Positions 1 to 11,645 of a stretch of 64,000 nt of DNA are shown here, in pieces. Location of the stretch: positions 56,727-120,726 of the forward strand of contig UZAN01039540.1 of assembly GCA_900618425.1 (NCBI GenBank), read 5' to 3'. The notes under the pieces were generated by a model, which had not been told where the DNA came from, did no database searches, and saw nothing but the letters and a program-made list of their open reading frames with translations. Each line of letters begins with the position of its first letter. Position 1 is the first letter of the stretch. This DNA is from Echinostoma caproni. Taxonomy: Eukaryota > Platyhelminthes > Trematoda > Plagiorchiida > Echinostomatidae. Position numbers and translations under genes: made by a program.

Positions 1-542
1 CATCTCCATTCGGACAGATTATCACTGTTACCGTTTATGCCTCGAAAACAGCTATGATGTGAAGTGATTTTGCAGAAGCTGGGCTTATAGTGCTAGTGCA
101 TGCATGAAGCATGTGTCTATCATCTATCTGTTCATTTGTCTGACCAATTTGATGACACGAAGTTCGTTTCTTCTGTTCATACACACACCTATCCAAGATT
201 AGATGGAAAACATTGCTTGCTGATAAGGGTCTCGTAGTGTGTTATCATTGCCAAAATCCACACGTGTGAAATTCATATAAAAATATGGATATGGAATAAA
301 CCACTCAATTTTCTCACTTCTTACATGTTTCTAACAAACGTGTACACTAATTTGTTGGAACAAAATATGAAAATAACTGTTCTTTCACTTCTCATCACTC
401 TATGTCGACGGCACTTTTACGGTGCATCAGACGAGAGTTGTGTGACGAAAAGCGTTAATAATTATTTGATCATATAAAACGGCCCATTTATCGGATGACA
501 TGACAATACTATGTTTGAACGGCTCAGTTGAACTCACTAACC
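1..542. other. No gene seen
   Basis: AT-rich sequence between the window edge and the minus-strand exon candidate. It would be the intron or 3' flank of that gene. No splice-bordered open segment or repeat was recognised. Confidence 0.5.
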
Positions 543-776
543 TCACGCTGTGAATCGGCTAGGCGAGCTCTGCGTAGTGCCGCTTCGAATAAGGTTCTCG
601 GTTCCGGACGTTCGCCGGCTGAATCGCAGCCGTCCTCCTCTGAATCACTGGCGTCACAACTGCTGCACCACTGCCCTCGCTTGTACTGGCCCGTTTGGGC
701 AAGGTGCACTTGGTTGGCTGGCTTATCACCCTCGTTCGATGTTGTCTCTGCTAAGGATTTGGATGGGGTGGGTGCA
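543..776 (-). CDS. Exon-like segment, Ser/Asp/Glu-rich, possibly Prickle-like C-terminal region
   Basis: Seen: read on the minus strand this GC-richer stretch stays open and encodes a polar, low-complexity segment. It contains a basic-aromatic lead (YKRGQW) followed by WCSSC and a run of Asp, Ser and Glu, then an Arg/Ala-rich stretch (ALRRARLADSQ). The 3' border can be GAG|GTTAGT (exon end 543) or CAGC|GTGAGG (end 549). A possible acceptor is ATAG at 777-778, and a second lies further in at GCAGAG before ACA. Only the second keeps phase with the upstream exon at 4678-5252. Known: a WCS-x-C motif followed by Ser and acidic residues occurs in the C-terminal half of Prickle LIM proteins. Inferred: this may be a downstream exon of the same minus-strand gene as 4678-5252. 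If no splice is used, the frame ends at a stop near 524. The family name is a weak motif match, and no PET or LIM domain was found. Confidence 0.45.
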
Positions 777-2816
777 CTATGTTGCCGGGGTAAGAGACGT
801 TCCACAGGGGACAAACCGACAGCCAGTATGGAATGATCTACAGTGGTTATGTGAACCAACTGCGTGGAAAGAGAAAGTTTTGTAAAGAAAAACATTCCAT
901 CAATAAATAGCAGTATCACGCGTAGGTAGAAGCGGAATTGTGGGGAAGACGTAAACGGTTTCACATGCACCAAGGAGTTAGATCAGTTCTCGTCCAGGTA
1001 TTTTCGGAAGGAATGACACTGCATAAATAAACGAAATATTTTCTCCAGCCGAATTTCTTTCACTGTGTTAATGCAGCGAACCATCAAACTGGAATTTAAT
1101 CAGTTGACATGCGAGAAAAAAGGAACTGGTTATATAAAGGCAAACATTTCTGGGGAATGTGTATGCATTCCATTAAGAGTGCTTTAATGAAAACGACCTA
1201 ACACAAAAAATGTGCTGGACCATGATACTACTTTGAAGAAAGTCAGTAGCGTGGTTAAAACTACATTTATTGATGGATAGATTTGCACGAGAAACGAGAG
1301 CAAACGTAATCCGATCATTACTGGTGGCGTTATGAATGAAATCATAATTAAAGGAGATTATTCACTCTAGCAATGATAAACGAAATACGGTCATTTATTG
1401 AACGTAGTTGTAACCGAAGCTCAGTCTTCGCGAAAACACCTTTTTATCAAGTGTTTGTAGTCGTACCTGGAGATATCAAGTGAAACTACACTGAGCAGTT
1501 CTTCATCTTAAATTTTAAAGAATCATAAAAGATATATTAGCAACAGAGCAAGTTTCATCATCATAGGACAGGAAGACAGCAACTGCTTCGCGTCATTTCC
1601 TCAGCGATGCCGCAACTACCACCGTTTAATTGGGTCTGTTTCTCCAAATCAAATCACATATCACATAGTTTATCCAATTTTGGCATGAGATGAGAAAAAT
1701 CAGTAAAGAACTCGAGTGTTGTTTCACTGCTGAGGTGCGGCGTGCAGTGCCTAATACACAAATTAAGCCGAGTTCAGCTCGAATGCTCAAGAATCCTGCT
1801 ACAATATATGTGAGTGATTTCGATACCGAAATTCTCTAATTGGGCACTGGATTCGTTTCACTGCACCGCGGGAAATCGATGGCCGTTTATCGATGAAAGC
1901 CCATCTCATTTATGCCAATCAGGCTTACCCTGGTTCATTTGTGTGTCAGACCAGTTCTCGTCCTGTTGGTTTTCATTTGTAAAACAGATGCTACATTCAA
2001 TAGTCCTTAGATGGACTAGAACATATTTTCTGTTTCTTCATATCTGACTTCAGTTTATATTACTGGATTGTATTGTGGCTTTCATTGCTCTATCTTGAAG
2101 CGCAGTTTACCATTTTTGAAATTTCCTCTGCCCATTAATTGGTCAGTTCAAACGAAAAACATCAGAGAGCGAAATCGGACGCATTCCACTCGAGATTTAA
2201 ATCTTGCATGTCTCATTTGCTGAGGATGTAGTACCGCTATGTCCCTTTAGCATGCATACAAAGGTTACTCGAAGTTAGCAGTTAAGACGCGTAAGGGTAT
2301 CGTTGTCAAAGACAGTCATCTGTTGATCCGAAAAAGAAATAAAGGTAAATGTTCGCATTTATCTCACCGTTACTCATGAGTAGTTGTGTGGAAGAGAAAT
2401 GTATCGATAAGTGAATGATAAGTAAAAGTAAGCCACGGATTCCCATATGTGACGCAACTGTTTTGATGGTTATCCTTTCAGACGCTTACGATGGTAGTGG
2501 TAGCCATGTGGTTGGGTCACAAAATTGTGATCCGGAAGTCCATTTCTTTACTCAAAGGAAGTGGAAGCCATTTAGAGTATCAAGCTTGGATCAGGCCATT
2601 CAACTTNNCTTTCCAGAGGCACCAGCTGTCCAGTGCCCTTTGTCGGTTATCACAAAGATTTCTATTGCATATTAATGCATTTACCTCGCGGGGAATTTCT
2701 GATCTCCCAAGGAATAAAACCCACACATTAGACCATCCAGAGTGCCTGGTGCCCCTGAAAAACCGAATAGGTCAATATATATAGTTCACACACGTTTGAA
2801 TTCGGACTGTGCCAAA
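777..2816. other. Gene-poor intervening sequence
   Basis: Multiply stopped in all frames, apart from chance open frames of under 100 codons near 1814-2047 and 2415-2784. It holds a 2-base N gap at 2607-2608. If the two minus-strand exon candidates belong together, this is part of their intron. Confidence 0.45.
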
Positions 2817-2865
2817 CAAATCGTGGAACAATAATATTTATAAAAGAGAAACGTTCCACGATTTG
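2817..2865. repeat. Perfect 13-bp inverted repeat (hairpin)
   Basis: CAAATCGTGGAAC at 2817-2829 is matched exactly by its reverse complement at 2853-2865, around a 23-nt AT-rich loop. It lies about 80 bp upstream of the SINE-like element. It could be the remnant of a small foldback element; no protein is associated with it. Confidence 0.6.
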
Positions 2866-2934
2866 CATGTGAGCTGAGTACTGTCACGCTAATCCAACTC
2901 TAAATTGCTTAAGCCATTCGCACAAGGTGATCAC

Positions 2935-3012
2935 GGTCGACTGTGGGGCTCAGGAGTAAGGCTTTGAAGTCCCGACCCGAATGTTTGCGGTTCGAGTCCT
3001 GACAGGAACACA
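2935..3012 (+). repeat. tRNA-derived SINE-like element
   Basis: An RNA polymerase III type promoter pair is visible: an A-box-like TGGGGCTCAGGAGTAAGG at 2944-2961 and a near-consensus B box GGTTCGAGTCC at 2989-2999, about 40 nt apart as in tRNA-derived SINEs. The flanks do not fold into a clean cloverleaf, so this is not a functional tRNA gene. The tail boundary is not clear. Confidence 0.5.
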
Positions 3013-4677
3013 AAGAGTAAGTACCGCTTACGAGTCCTAAACAAGTACAATCAACTGTTTATTCCTCGTTTTCGATCATCACAAATAGTTCCATTGCAGT
3101 TAAAAGGCATTTATTTTTTTAATTTTCAGAGTAAAGTGTCAAACTCGATATGAACTAATAGTGTGTTGTGAATTTAGGGAGAATAAGATTGTAAACAATC
3201 GGAACTCATCTCAAACCAATACTCACAAGTAACTATGCGTTGAAATAGGAAAAGCGTCTATTGGTTGTAATCAACGATACACAAACTGGTTTGAGAAAGA
3301 TGAAAACGCCAGAAATATCCTACTTGCTATAAATCGCAAAAATGTCATAGTAACTTGGATCGATTTGAACATGCACCAATGCCTTTTTGATTGCAGACGT
3401 TGAAGAAATAACACACAAAATTGATTTAGAAGAAATACGAAACCTTTAAAACGATTCATTGCCCACGTTCGGAAAAAATCGAGGTTTATTTTATCAAAGA
3501 GAGAGAAGTGCTTGTTTGAAACACATTCTTCAAATATTCTATTCTAAATATCCTCAATATTCAGTGTTCTGGGACCCAAAGACTTTAATTTTTCAACTAT
3601 TTCCATAGGGAGAGAGTACATAAATACCAGTAAACATTGCCAGCGCAAACGTAGGCAATCCTGCTCTCGTGTGAAGAAGAATGATCCATTCATCGAAACG
3701 GTCGGGAACGTACTGATTTTTGGACCATCGCGAAGAAGTGTATGCTTCCGGCATTCTGCATTTTCTTGATTTAACCTGAGCTCGTCTTCACCGGGGATGG
3801 CTACAAATCCACGTTTTTGATAAGCTGAAGTTCTGTATGATTAGTTGCTTTTTAGCTGGCGAAGCAACTTCTGTCGTCTAGAATACCTCGTCTCAATGGC
3901 ATGCCAATTTGTGGATTGGCATGTTCTGTCAAATTATTTTCGTACACTTAACCGCACTTTGGTAAGCAAATTCATTTCAAATTGACTGTCATAATATTTG
4001 CTTTCATGGCATATGTGATTGCATCAGATTGGTTCACCGTACCAGAAGTGCAATTCGATTGTTGTTCAAAAATCACTATCCATTTTATACGCTTCAAGTT
4101 GTGAATCTAATTTTACTTTGCTTTGACGCGTCTCTTCAATTCTAACCTGTGCAACCGTCATTCGGATGCAATGTGAAAAGTATGCGCATAAGGTTCTTAT
4201 CAAAGTCCAATTTTCAAATTTTTATTATGGGAAAAAACAAAGACTTCGCTTATCAAATCCCATAGGATGTTTACACTTTGGTTTGACTGCACACATCCGC
4301 TACACAGATTTGACTTCCTGTTGTTCCCATCCGTCAACTAGATCGCAATACTGTTGCGTTTCCTCTCCAATAAACATATATTGTAATTATATAGTGCCCT
4401 CATTAGCACGTATTCTAGTTAATAAAGAACAAGTTTTCACAGACTTTATTCACAGTTTCGGGAGTTAAATCTATGTTGTATTTTCTTCCTCTCTCCAGCT
4501 TGTTCATTTTTAACTGAAAGGTAGGCTTTATGTCTGCACAGGTTAGAACAATAATAATAACAATAAACTAATCTGTTACCTAAGTCAGGAAACAGTGGGA
4601 ACTGCATCAGGTTTAGCATGTCGAGTAAGTTCATGGATTCTTATTGCACGCCATTCAAATCAGCATATCAGACTTAC
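3013..4677. other. Probable intron 3' of the 4678-5252 exon
   Basis: AT-rich with no supported exon. A short imperfect AAT/AAC tract lies near 4549-4566. The minus-strand open frame near 3271-3459 is Phe/Leu-rich and has no convincing splice borders. Confidence 0.45.
3900..3923. repeat. Short perfect hairpin
   Basis: CATGCCAAT at 3900-3908 and ATTGGCATG at 3915-3923 form a 9-bp stem with a 6-nt loop. No U run follows and no gene is adjacent, so no role is assigned. Confidence 0.45.
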
Positions 4678-5252
4678 ATCAAGATGAGACTGACTCTGGC
4701 TATGCAACAGTTCAGTGGAGAGATTCAGTTGAATCGTGGGTGCCGGAACTTTGACCATTACAGATCGTGGTGATTTCGGTCGGTCCTCCTCTTCCTCCGA
4801 CTTCTCCGATTCTTCTCGTTCCTCTTCATAATCGAACGAACCAAATGTGTTTTGATAGTACGATCTAGTTTTGATTTGTGACGACTGCTCGCCAAACGAT
4901 GCTTCATTAGGTTCACTGCCCAAGTTAGGATCCGTGTTTGAGGTAGGCCAGGTTACCGAGTGTACAGTCAGACAGGATCGATTCAGTCGCTGATGTCTGC
5001 TCACACCGGGGTGCTGATTGAGGCTGATAATCTCGTGCGCACTAGCTCCAATCGATTCATAGTCTTCCCAATAACCGCTACTGGTTGCACTGCTTGAGTA
5101 GGGCAAACAACTGGTGAGCAATTCAATACTGCTGCGATGCAAATGACTTTTGGATCGTTGCCATTCGGTCGGTACGGAACGGACGCGTGCCAACTGATTA
5201 CCGAACGTGTTGGAAAATGCCTCCGGGCTTGTTGCACTCATATCCGTGTGAG
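4678..5252 (-). CDS. Internal exon, acidic/serine-rich protein, minus strand
   Basis: Seen: this is the best coding segment in the window. On the minus strand it opens after a pyrimidine-rich tract ending in GCAAAAG and closes at a strong donor, GAT|GTAAGT (GT at 4677-4676). It gives 575 nt, about 191 codons, entering in phase 1 and leaving in phase 0. The predicted protein is hydrophilic. It begins HTDMSATSPEAF, is Ser/Thr-rich in the middle (LPYSSSATSSGYW, WEDYESIGAS), has a Glu-rich run after FGSFDYEEE, then a basic KSPRSVMVKVP stretch, and ends LHSQSQSHLD. There is no signal peptide, membrane segment or enzymatic motif. The open frame continues upstream to 5487, but that part is Phe/Leu-rich and looks intronic. 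Inferred: it is a disordered region of a larger scaffold or signalling protein whose next exons lie at lower coordinates, possibly 543-776. The function is not recognised with certainty. Confidence 0.6.
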
Positions 5253-6813
5253 CTTTTGCGTAAACACAAGGGTAGATGAGAGAAAGATCCGTGACAAGGG
5301 GCAGAAAATCAAAAAAACTATTCATCAGAAGATGTCTTGCAATTTGGCATGAACCACATGCGGTGGAAAATATAATCCATCTGAGTTGTTCGTAAATAAT
5401 TTTTGGAAGTGATGCATGTTTCTGTTCAAAATTTCCTTCAGGGTGGTCATGTTCGTCTCTCTTATATCCCAATTTAGATTTTTTCAAACGAGATAATTCA
5501 CCTTTCTATTGATAGAGCCATAACTGTTGTTTGACGAAAAGGGAAAGTGTGTGAAAATTGAGAGATAAATAAACGGCAAACTAGTTTGCAATTCAAATCT
5601 TTGGAACTAAAACATATCCGCATCTGCAAAGCTGTTTTTAGGTTCATGGTCACAAACCAACAGCAGTGTTTTTGAACTTCGAGTTTTATCGTGTGATTTC
5701 TGCATTCGTAACCCATCAACTTGATTACATGTGTTGTTGTGTATCCGTGGACGAGTAACCCAATTGTTCTGATGACTGCCTGTGAAATATTTCAAAAGTC
5801 GATGAATTATTGTACAGACTTATGGTATTTGTGTTCATTGCATTAACCGTCACTTGTAAGCGTAAAGCTAGTCCATAGTATTGGTGATTTTCTACCATAT
5901 TTAGTTCACGGCTGATCTCAATAGACACCACGGACTCCGTCAATCAACCAAGATAGCTGAACTATACATATGCTGTTTTGTTCAAAACCTGTCCGGTAAT
6001 TACGCCTGACAGATTGAAAATAACCAACTGCTTGGGAGGTAGCAGGGAAAGGTTTCAAGGTCACGATACATTTTAGTGCATCGCATTTGAGCGTAGTGGA
6101 TGCAAATTACAAATAAGTTTTGGGGTGACTGAAATCTTCAGACTAAAAGGAACTCTATACATGAATGCTATTATCTTTCCTTAGTGCATACATTAACCAA
6201 ACACTGTATTCTGGAAAGGTATGAGCTGCGACTAAAGAAGAAATTATTTCAACTTCTGGCTGAGGAAACTTGCTTCAAAAAACTGCCTTTTGGTGAACTA
6301 TGTAACGCTCCCCCGACAATACTTTCAGAATGTGAAACCACCGTGCTAATGTTGCTTAGACAACAGCATCGATCTAACTCGGGATCCCTTCGTTTCATAC
6401 CTACTTTCACGGTGCGAATTAGGTATAGTCTCGAATGATAACTACGTGGCTATCTACCGATCTTACATAGTGATAATAAATGGGTGCTGGACAAAAATTG
6501 GATCAAATTTGTCATTTTGTTACATAGTTCGCGTTATAATGGTTTTCCCACAGAATTGTTATTCCGTCCATGAGTAATTTATTATCCCGATCAGGGCCTG
6601 TCAGTTTCGTCTCGGCAACACTTTTTATGAACAGTCAAGCATGCTAACTTTTTCGGTGAACATTCTTGCCTCTGGCTTTGATGAAAAGTTTTGGTGAACT
6701 TTGTACGACTGTACCACGTGCAGGAAATCAAAATTGTGATTTTAGGTTTGAAAAAATAGTGTAATTGTTACGATCTTAATGTTGCAAAGTATATCCGAAT
6801 TTTTCGCAGATAC
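5253..6813. other. Gene-poor sequence upstream of the minus-strand exon
   Basis: Begins with the pyrimidine-rich acceptor tract of the 4678-5252 exon. Overlapping short frames on both strands at 5498-5943 and 6184-6438 show no recognisable domain or splice structure. I see nothing else here. Confidence 0.4.
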
Positions 6814-6837
6814 TAATAATAATAATAATAATAATAA
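6814..6837. repeat. (AAT)n microsatellite
   Basis: An uninterrupted run of about eight AAT units inside AT-rich intergenic or intronic DNA. Confidence 0.85.
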
Positions 6838-7640
6838 ACTATATGAATCGTCTTGCTTTTTTCGAGGAACGTCCGCCAGACAATAGCGTTTTGTATTGCC
6901 CATCCCTTCAGTTCATTGGATATGATCAACTGCCTACGTTACACTGATAAACCTTTCGTGTATAAAGCTATTTCGGCAAAATTCACCAACGGTCATCTAA
7001 CGTTTATCCCAGTAAATTACATTATTGTAAGCGGGTCTGGGAGGAACGAAAACTAATACGAGATGTAACGTATTGGTTGAAACAGTTTGGTTAAGTTTAA
7101 TGATCGTTTTTTTCCTCATTTTTTCTCTAGAAGACAAAGATATTCATTGCGGGGGTTCACTATGTGTGATAAGGAATACAAAGTGCCGTTTATACTGGTA
7201 CTCTGATCGACATCAATATGAATTGTGACTGCTATCGGAAGGACTTTTGAATCATAACGGTGAATCAGAACAGCATGTAGTAGAAGTATAACTTTGAACC
7301 TCTAAGCTGCTGTACGTGGAGACGTAAGAGATAAGCTGCCAAAAAGAACATTACGTAAATATTGACGTTTTGTACAAAAAGCGTCTTGGATTTGGTTCAT
7401 TAACGGACAAGCATCAGTGGCCTTCATTTACGTTCAGTCAAAAAAATCAACTTTGTCACTAATCACATAAACGGTGCTCTCCAAAATCTTGCACTCACGA
7501 GTTGTTCAACGATCTATGACTATGGAGACCGTAGAGAATCAACGATCATACTAAAAACCGATTAGTAGTATTGTTCAATCACCAATAGGATGTTTGGAAG
7601 AGCTTCCAGTTGTACTGGACGAAAACTGGAGTTGTTTGAA

Positions 7641-7919
7641 TGCCCTAAGAAACTGTTAGCTTGGCTATCCAACTATTTTACTCACAGAGTACAAAACCAC
7701 TAGATTGAGGATATCATCGTCTAAACCCTTAGTCAACAATTCCGGAGTTCTTCAAGTAGCTGTGTTATCACCATACTTATTTTCCATGTATATTTGTAAT
7801 ATTACTCCTGATCGTGTCTTGAAATATGCGCACGATGTTATGCTGTATCGCCCTATTTCTCCTTCCCCGATCTTGGTTCCTTTACCAACAATCTTGATCC
7901 AATTCAGTCATAAACTTTA
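7641..7919 (+). pseudogene. Degraded non-LTR retrotransposon reverse transcriptase fragment
   Basis: Seen: from 7705 the plus strand encodes RISSSKPLVNNSGVLQVAV followed by LSPYLFSMYICNITPDRVL and then YAHDVMLYRP. This matches the reverse transcriptase palm of CR1/RTE/jockey-type LINEs, where a GVPQGS-VLSPLLF-YINDI block is followed by the catalytic Y-A-D-D box. Here the box is YAHD (7825-7836), so an essential aspartate is lost. Upstream, in another frame, 7641-7700 reads CPKKLLAWLSNYFTHRVQ, the usual LxWLxSYLxxR element just before this block, so a frameshift lies near 7700. The frame stops at 7920, shortly after the catalytic box. It is a dead 5'- and 3'-truncated copy; the clade cannot be fixed from this length. 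Confidence 0.75.
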
Positions 7920-8083
7920 ACCGAAATTAAACTATATCCTATCTTGCATGTTTACTCACCGAAAAAGAAAGGTAGCATGTGAAATTGGTCTTAACTTCGG
8001 ATTATGAAATGTTCCCATGTCTGTAAACATTCTCTCTCGGCTGAATTTATTCTTCTTGACGATTAGCTTATATAGTGTGGTTT

Positions 8084-8146
8084 AGTGAAGTTGAAGCCTC
8101 GATGCTTGCAAAAGCTATACACAATACAGGGCCGGATGGAATGACC
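8084..8146 (+). pseudogene. Possible second LINE reverse transcriptase scrap (GPDG motif)
   Basis: The plus strand reads SEVEASMLAKAIHNTGPDGMT and then a stop at 8147. A helix followed by (S/T)-x-GPDG(I/M) is the typical N-terminal motif of LINE reverse transcriptases. In an intact element it precedes the YADD box by roughly 130 residues. Here it lies about 300 bp downstream of it and in a different frame, so it is either a second insertion or a rearranged copy. The match is short. Confidence 0.35.
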
Positions 8147-8160
8147 TAGTGGGTTTCGAA

Positions 8161-11131
8161 ATGCCCGACAAAACTTATCGGTAATGGGGTACCCAAACAC
8201 ACACGTTGATGCTTGTGTTATCCAAAGCTTTTCCAGTTTTTATTCGATGTAGACAATGTACCATTTAGCAATGGACGTTCTGATTAGATGAATGTTGACA
8301 CAATGGGTGAATGGCATGTTGATAACAAACAACAGGAACAAAGCACGTAAATAGAGTTCAAATTGGAAAACGACGTCTGTGAATTGCGTGCAATAAAGGT
8401 GACTAATTTTCATTGATTCACGGTAGATAGCCATCATTACTATTCTACTTTGACGGTCTGCATTCAATCTTCCAAGAGAACTTTCCGTGTGATCTCGAAC
8501 GCGACGTGCAAAAACAAACGGTTGCTGCTTTTAGTCAACAATGCAAATTACTTTTCCGAGGTAAATTTTACAGGCAGCTAATGACGACATCACAGCATCA
8601 GACAATTAATGATTTCCGGTGTACTCATTGGCAGACAGAGATGGGAGTCACAAATTATGAAATCTATCCGAAGAGGGATAAGCACGGGATTAGCTGAATT
8701 TAGTTCAGAATCACAAACCCATCCCCTGCAATAGTTGTCTGAGAATTAAATAGATATATTTAGAAAGGAATGTTCCTACAATAGTTAATGGAAAATCAAT
8801 TCTGTAAATATTTTTGAGTGTTCCGTCAAATATCGGTTGACACATTAATTCGAAACTACCTTCAAAATGAGATTGAATTTTTTTCTGTCTAGGTTTTCTT
8901 TTGTACCGAGCTAATAGTTAAAAATATTTGCATCCAAAGTGCAGTTGTTTGAACTGATAGAATGCGGTGCATCATAATTGAATATCAACTGACACAGAAA
9001 TAGAACGAATGTCTATTGAGAGATTGCAGCGTTCTCAATCAAACTGGCAACATGTTGATTTAGTTTTAAGTTGATAGTATAAAAGTGTTTAATGAGAGCG
9101 AAACGCATTATTCTTGCGAATCATAGTCAATTGATTTCATACAGATTTATCATCATATCTTTGACGCGGTCATTTTCTCTTTCGTCGATTTATTAAGGTA
9201 ATTGTGTTCAATAAAATATTCGCCCTTGCAGTCTTCAGTGTTGAACGCATTTCCCTTTTACCGATCTCACAAACCACCAAATTGCAAAAGGCTTGCGAAA
9301 CAATTGACTGCCCTCAGAAATGTGGCTGCTAAATGTTGTTTATGGGAGGTTTTGGTTCCAACCACGGAGGAAACTAATTCTGGTGATGAATGAGTGTGGA
9401 GACATAGATGATTGGTGGATGAATGTGGCTGTTACTACAGACAGGACACGCGCGCATCATGGGGGGTGGGGTGTAAGAGATGTGAATATCGTGACCATGA
9501 TCTGGTGTCCCACGAAATTGTTATCTTTTGCCCCATGTGCACTTTGCTGCTACTAGCGATGATCAGTTGGGATCCACATGGTGTGAGCGATCAAATCGCA
9601 GAGTGCAATGAATGGTACATTAGATGAACGGATGATGATGGTGAGGATGATGATGTAAACACCCGATTTTGTCCATTCGACATGGCATGTCCGAACAAAC
9701 TGACCTACACTGTCCAGAGCCCAGTTGGTTTAGGTGATACTGTACTACTTTTTTCTGCCCCTTAGGTAATGAACGCATGTCAGTTTATCCACCAACTATC
9801 CAGGTACATTCATGAGCAACAAAAGGGTTCCTTTATGTTGAAAGACAGAATGTGGTTGGAATAAATTCCAGGGTTGTTTTAGTATAAATGACGTTTCACT
9901 GCCGGTCATAAATGAAACATCTAAATTTCGATATGAAAAAACAGAGAAGAGACTATTCGTGAGCAAATATTTTAGCTTGGTAGATCCCCTCTATTTCCAG
10001 TGAATCCAAAGTAGGTCAAATCATGACCGGACGATTCGATGCCTTCTGACAATCTTTTTCTATGTTACATGGGACAGTCGTTTTATATTGAGAGTATATT
10101 TTTATTTGTAAGCAGTCGGTTACAGTACCAAGCTGATCATATTGTTCTTTATCAGACCTCATCTTCGTTTCTTTACTTTGCATTTTTCTGATTAGTTGAG
10201 TTATTTTTGATGCATAGTAACACATGTTGAAATTTTCCTAATTCTGTCCAACATTCATATCAAATCTTTTGGCTGCTACAAATTTGATTTTTAAGAATGA
10301 ATGGATGATTCCAACTGAATAGTTCAGTTAAATTTTGCTCCATGACGAATGTGTTGAAATATTGATCTTTATTAAAGAGCGCGATTACCTCCTTATGCTC
10401 ATTAGTAGTATGCGTGATGCGGTTTCTGGAGTCTGAAACATTTAATTTTCTTTATGAAACCTAGATTATTTCCGTTTAATTATATAGACTAGATAGAACT
10501 CACTCTTCTAGAAAACAGAGAGCTTATCGTCGACTCTCAATTGAGGATGGAATCCGATTTATGAGTTCTGCTATTTCAAATTTTCGTAGATCAATTATTT
10601 AGATTAAAATTTATTAAAACATTAGCTGACTTTCCAAAAGCTACAATGTCGTCAGAATCTGAAAGGAACATCAAATAAGGAGCATGTGAATTTCAATTTT
10701 CCCTGCACAAACATGTATCATTCAAACTCGGATAAAACAGCTCTTTTATCTCAAACGCAAAGATTTTGTCTATCCGCCAGCCTGTTTGTCAGTCTGTTTG
10801 CCCTCTGTCCGTGTGTCGCCGATGCAAATTGCAATTGATCTAAAGCAAGTTCTATGTGGCTTTACAAGATATAAGTTGTTTCGAATATTGAGGCTCATTC
10901 AGAGTTTTCAGATAGTGGATATTTGCAAGCACAGATAAGAATAACGCTTTGTTTAATCAATATCGGCTGCAATATGTCAGATGGCGTTTTGTTCTCAGTT
11001 CATGATCACAGTCGTCACTGGGCTTTATGAAGTGTAGCTGAGTTTCTTCATGCAAATAATCGGCGTTGTTGCAAGACACGACAGCCTGACGAGGTGCTAA
11101 ATCCACTCATGGTCTGCGTTTGCTCATGACC
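8161..11131. other. Gene-poor region with a GATG-rich tract
   Basis: No supported gene. At about 9380-9660 the plus strand is rich in imperfect GATGA/GGATGATG units, with a Cys-rich frame (CGCYYRQD, GCKRCEYRDHD, FCPMC) at 9412-9627. The four Cys pairs look zinc-finger-like, but the frame has no family match I can name and is probably generated by the repeat composition. The rest is AT-rich and multiply stopped. Confidence 0.35.
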
Positions 11132-11645
11132 TGTTAGGTAAAAAGACTATTTTTACCTAAAACTGACTATTTTTCAAGTGTCTGCAATTCGGAACATCTC
11201 CAATCAATACCAATCTCGCGGAGAATAATCAATCATATCGCGTCATGCGGAGACATTCACTCCGTCCGTCCGATCCGTGATCGATTAAAATTCGCTCACT
11301 CCGTGACTTATGATCGATCGAACTTTGCTAACCGTACTTGATTGGCATAACCTTTTATCGCATTAATCGATGCCATTTTGAGACACATATAAGCATGAGA
11401 GTAAAACTTGTAAATTGACTTACTATTCCTGTGTGTCGAGTACACGTTCGCTGTGCACTAACTGTGTTCTTGCTTACGTAGCTGGGAGAAGGCTACTAGT
11501 GCTCGTGGCGTCCAATCTGTGCTGTGATCGTACTCGTGAGGCTAGACGAATAGTGTGGCCGTTTGAGTTACGTGTGTTCCTCGTGTGTCATCGTGTGATA
11601 TCTTGTTGTGTGTATATTGTGATCAAACGAGATCCGGACACAACA
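11132..11645 (+). mobile_element. Solo LTR of an LTR retrotransposon, with 5-bp target duplication
   Basis: Seen: a 514-bp unit begins TGTTAGG and ends CACAACA (TG...CA, with TGTT/AACA inverted ends). It is flanked on both sides by the same five bases, TGACC (11127-11131 and 11646-11650). A TATA-like TATAAG lies at 11388-11393, roughly mid-element, followed by a GT-rich stretch as expected of R-U5. No gag or pol coding adjoins it and no second copy is present. Known: LTRs end in TG/CA, and Ty3/gypsy and BEL elements make 4-6 bp duplications. Inferred: a full element was lost by recombination between its two LTRs, leaving this one. The orientation is taken from the TATA position. The family is not identified. 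Confidence 0.75.

Noticed and set aside
528..885. Two overlapping plus-strand frames
   Set aside because: They are antisense shadows of the minus-strand exon candidate at 543-776.
5253..5487. N-terminal extension of the minus-strand open frame, beginning at an ATG near 5487
   Set aside because: Phe/Leu-rich composition and a pyrimidine tract ending in AAAAG at 5253 indicate an intron with an acceptor, not a translation start.
11089..11120. CCTGACGAGGTGC, resembling part of a hammerhead ribozyme core
   Set aside because: No GAAA partner and no closing stems at the right distance.
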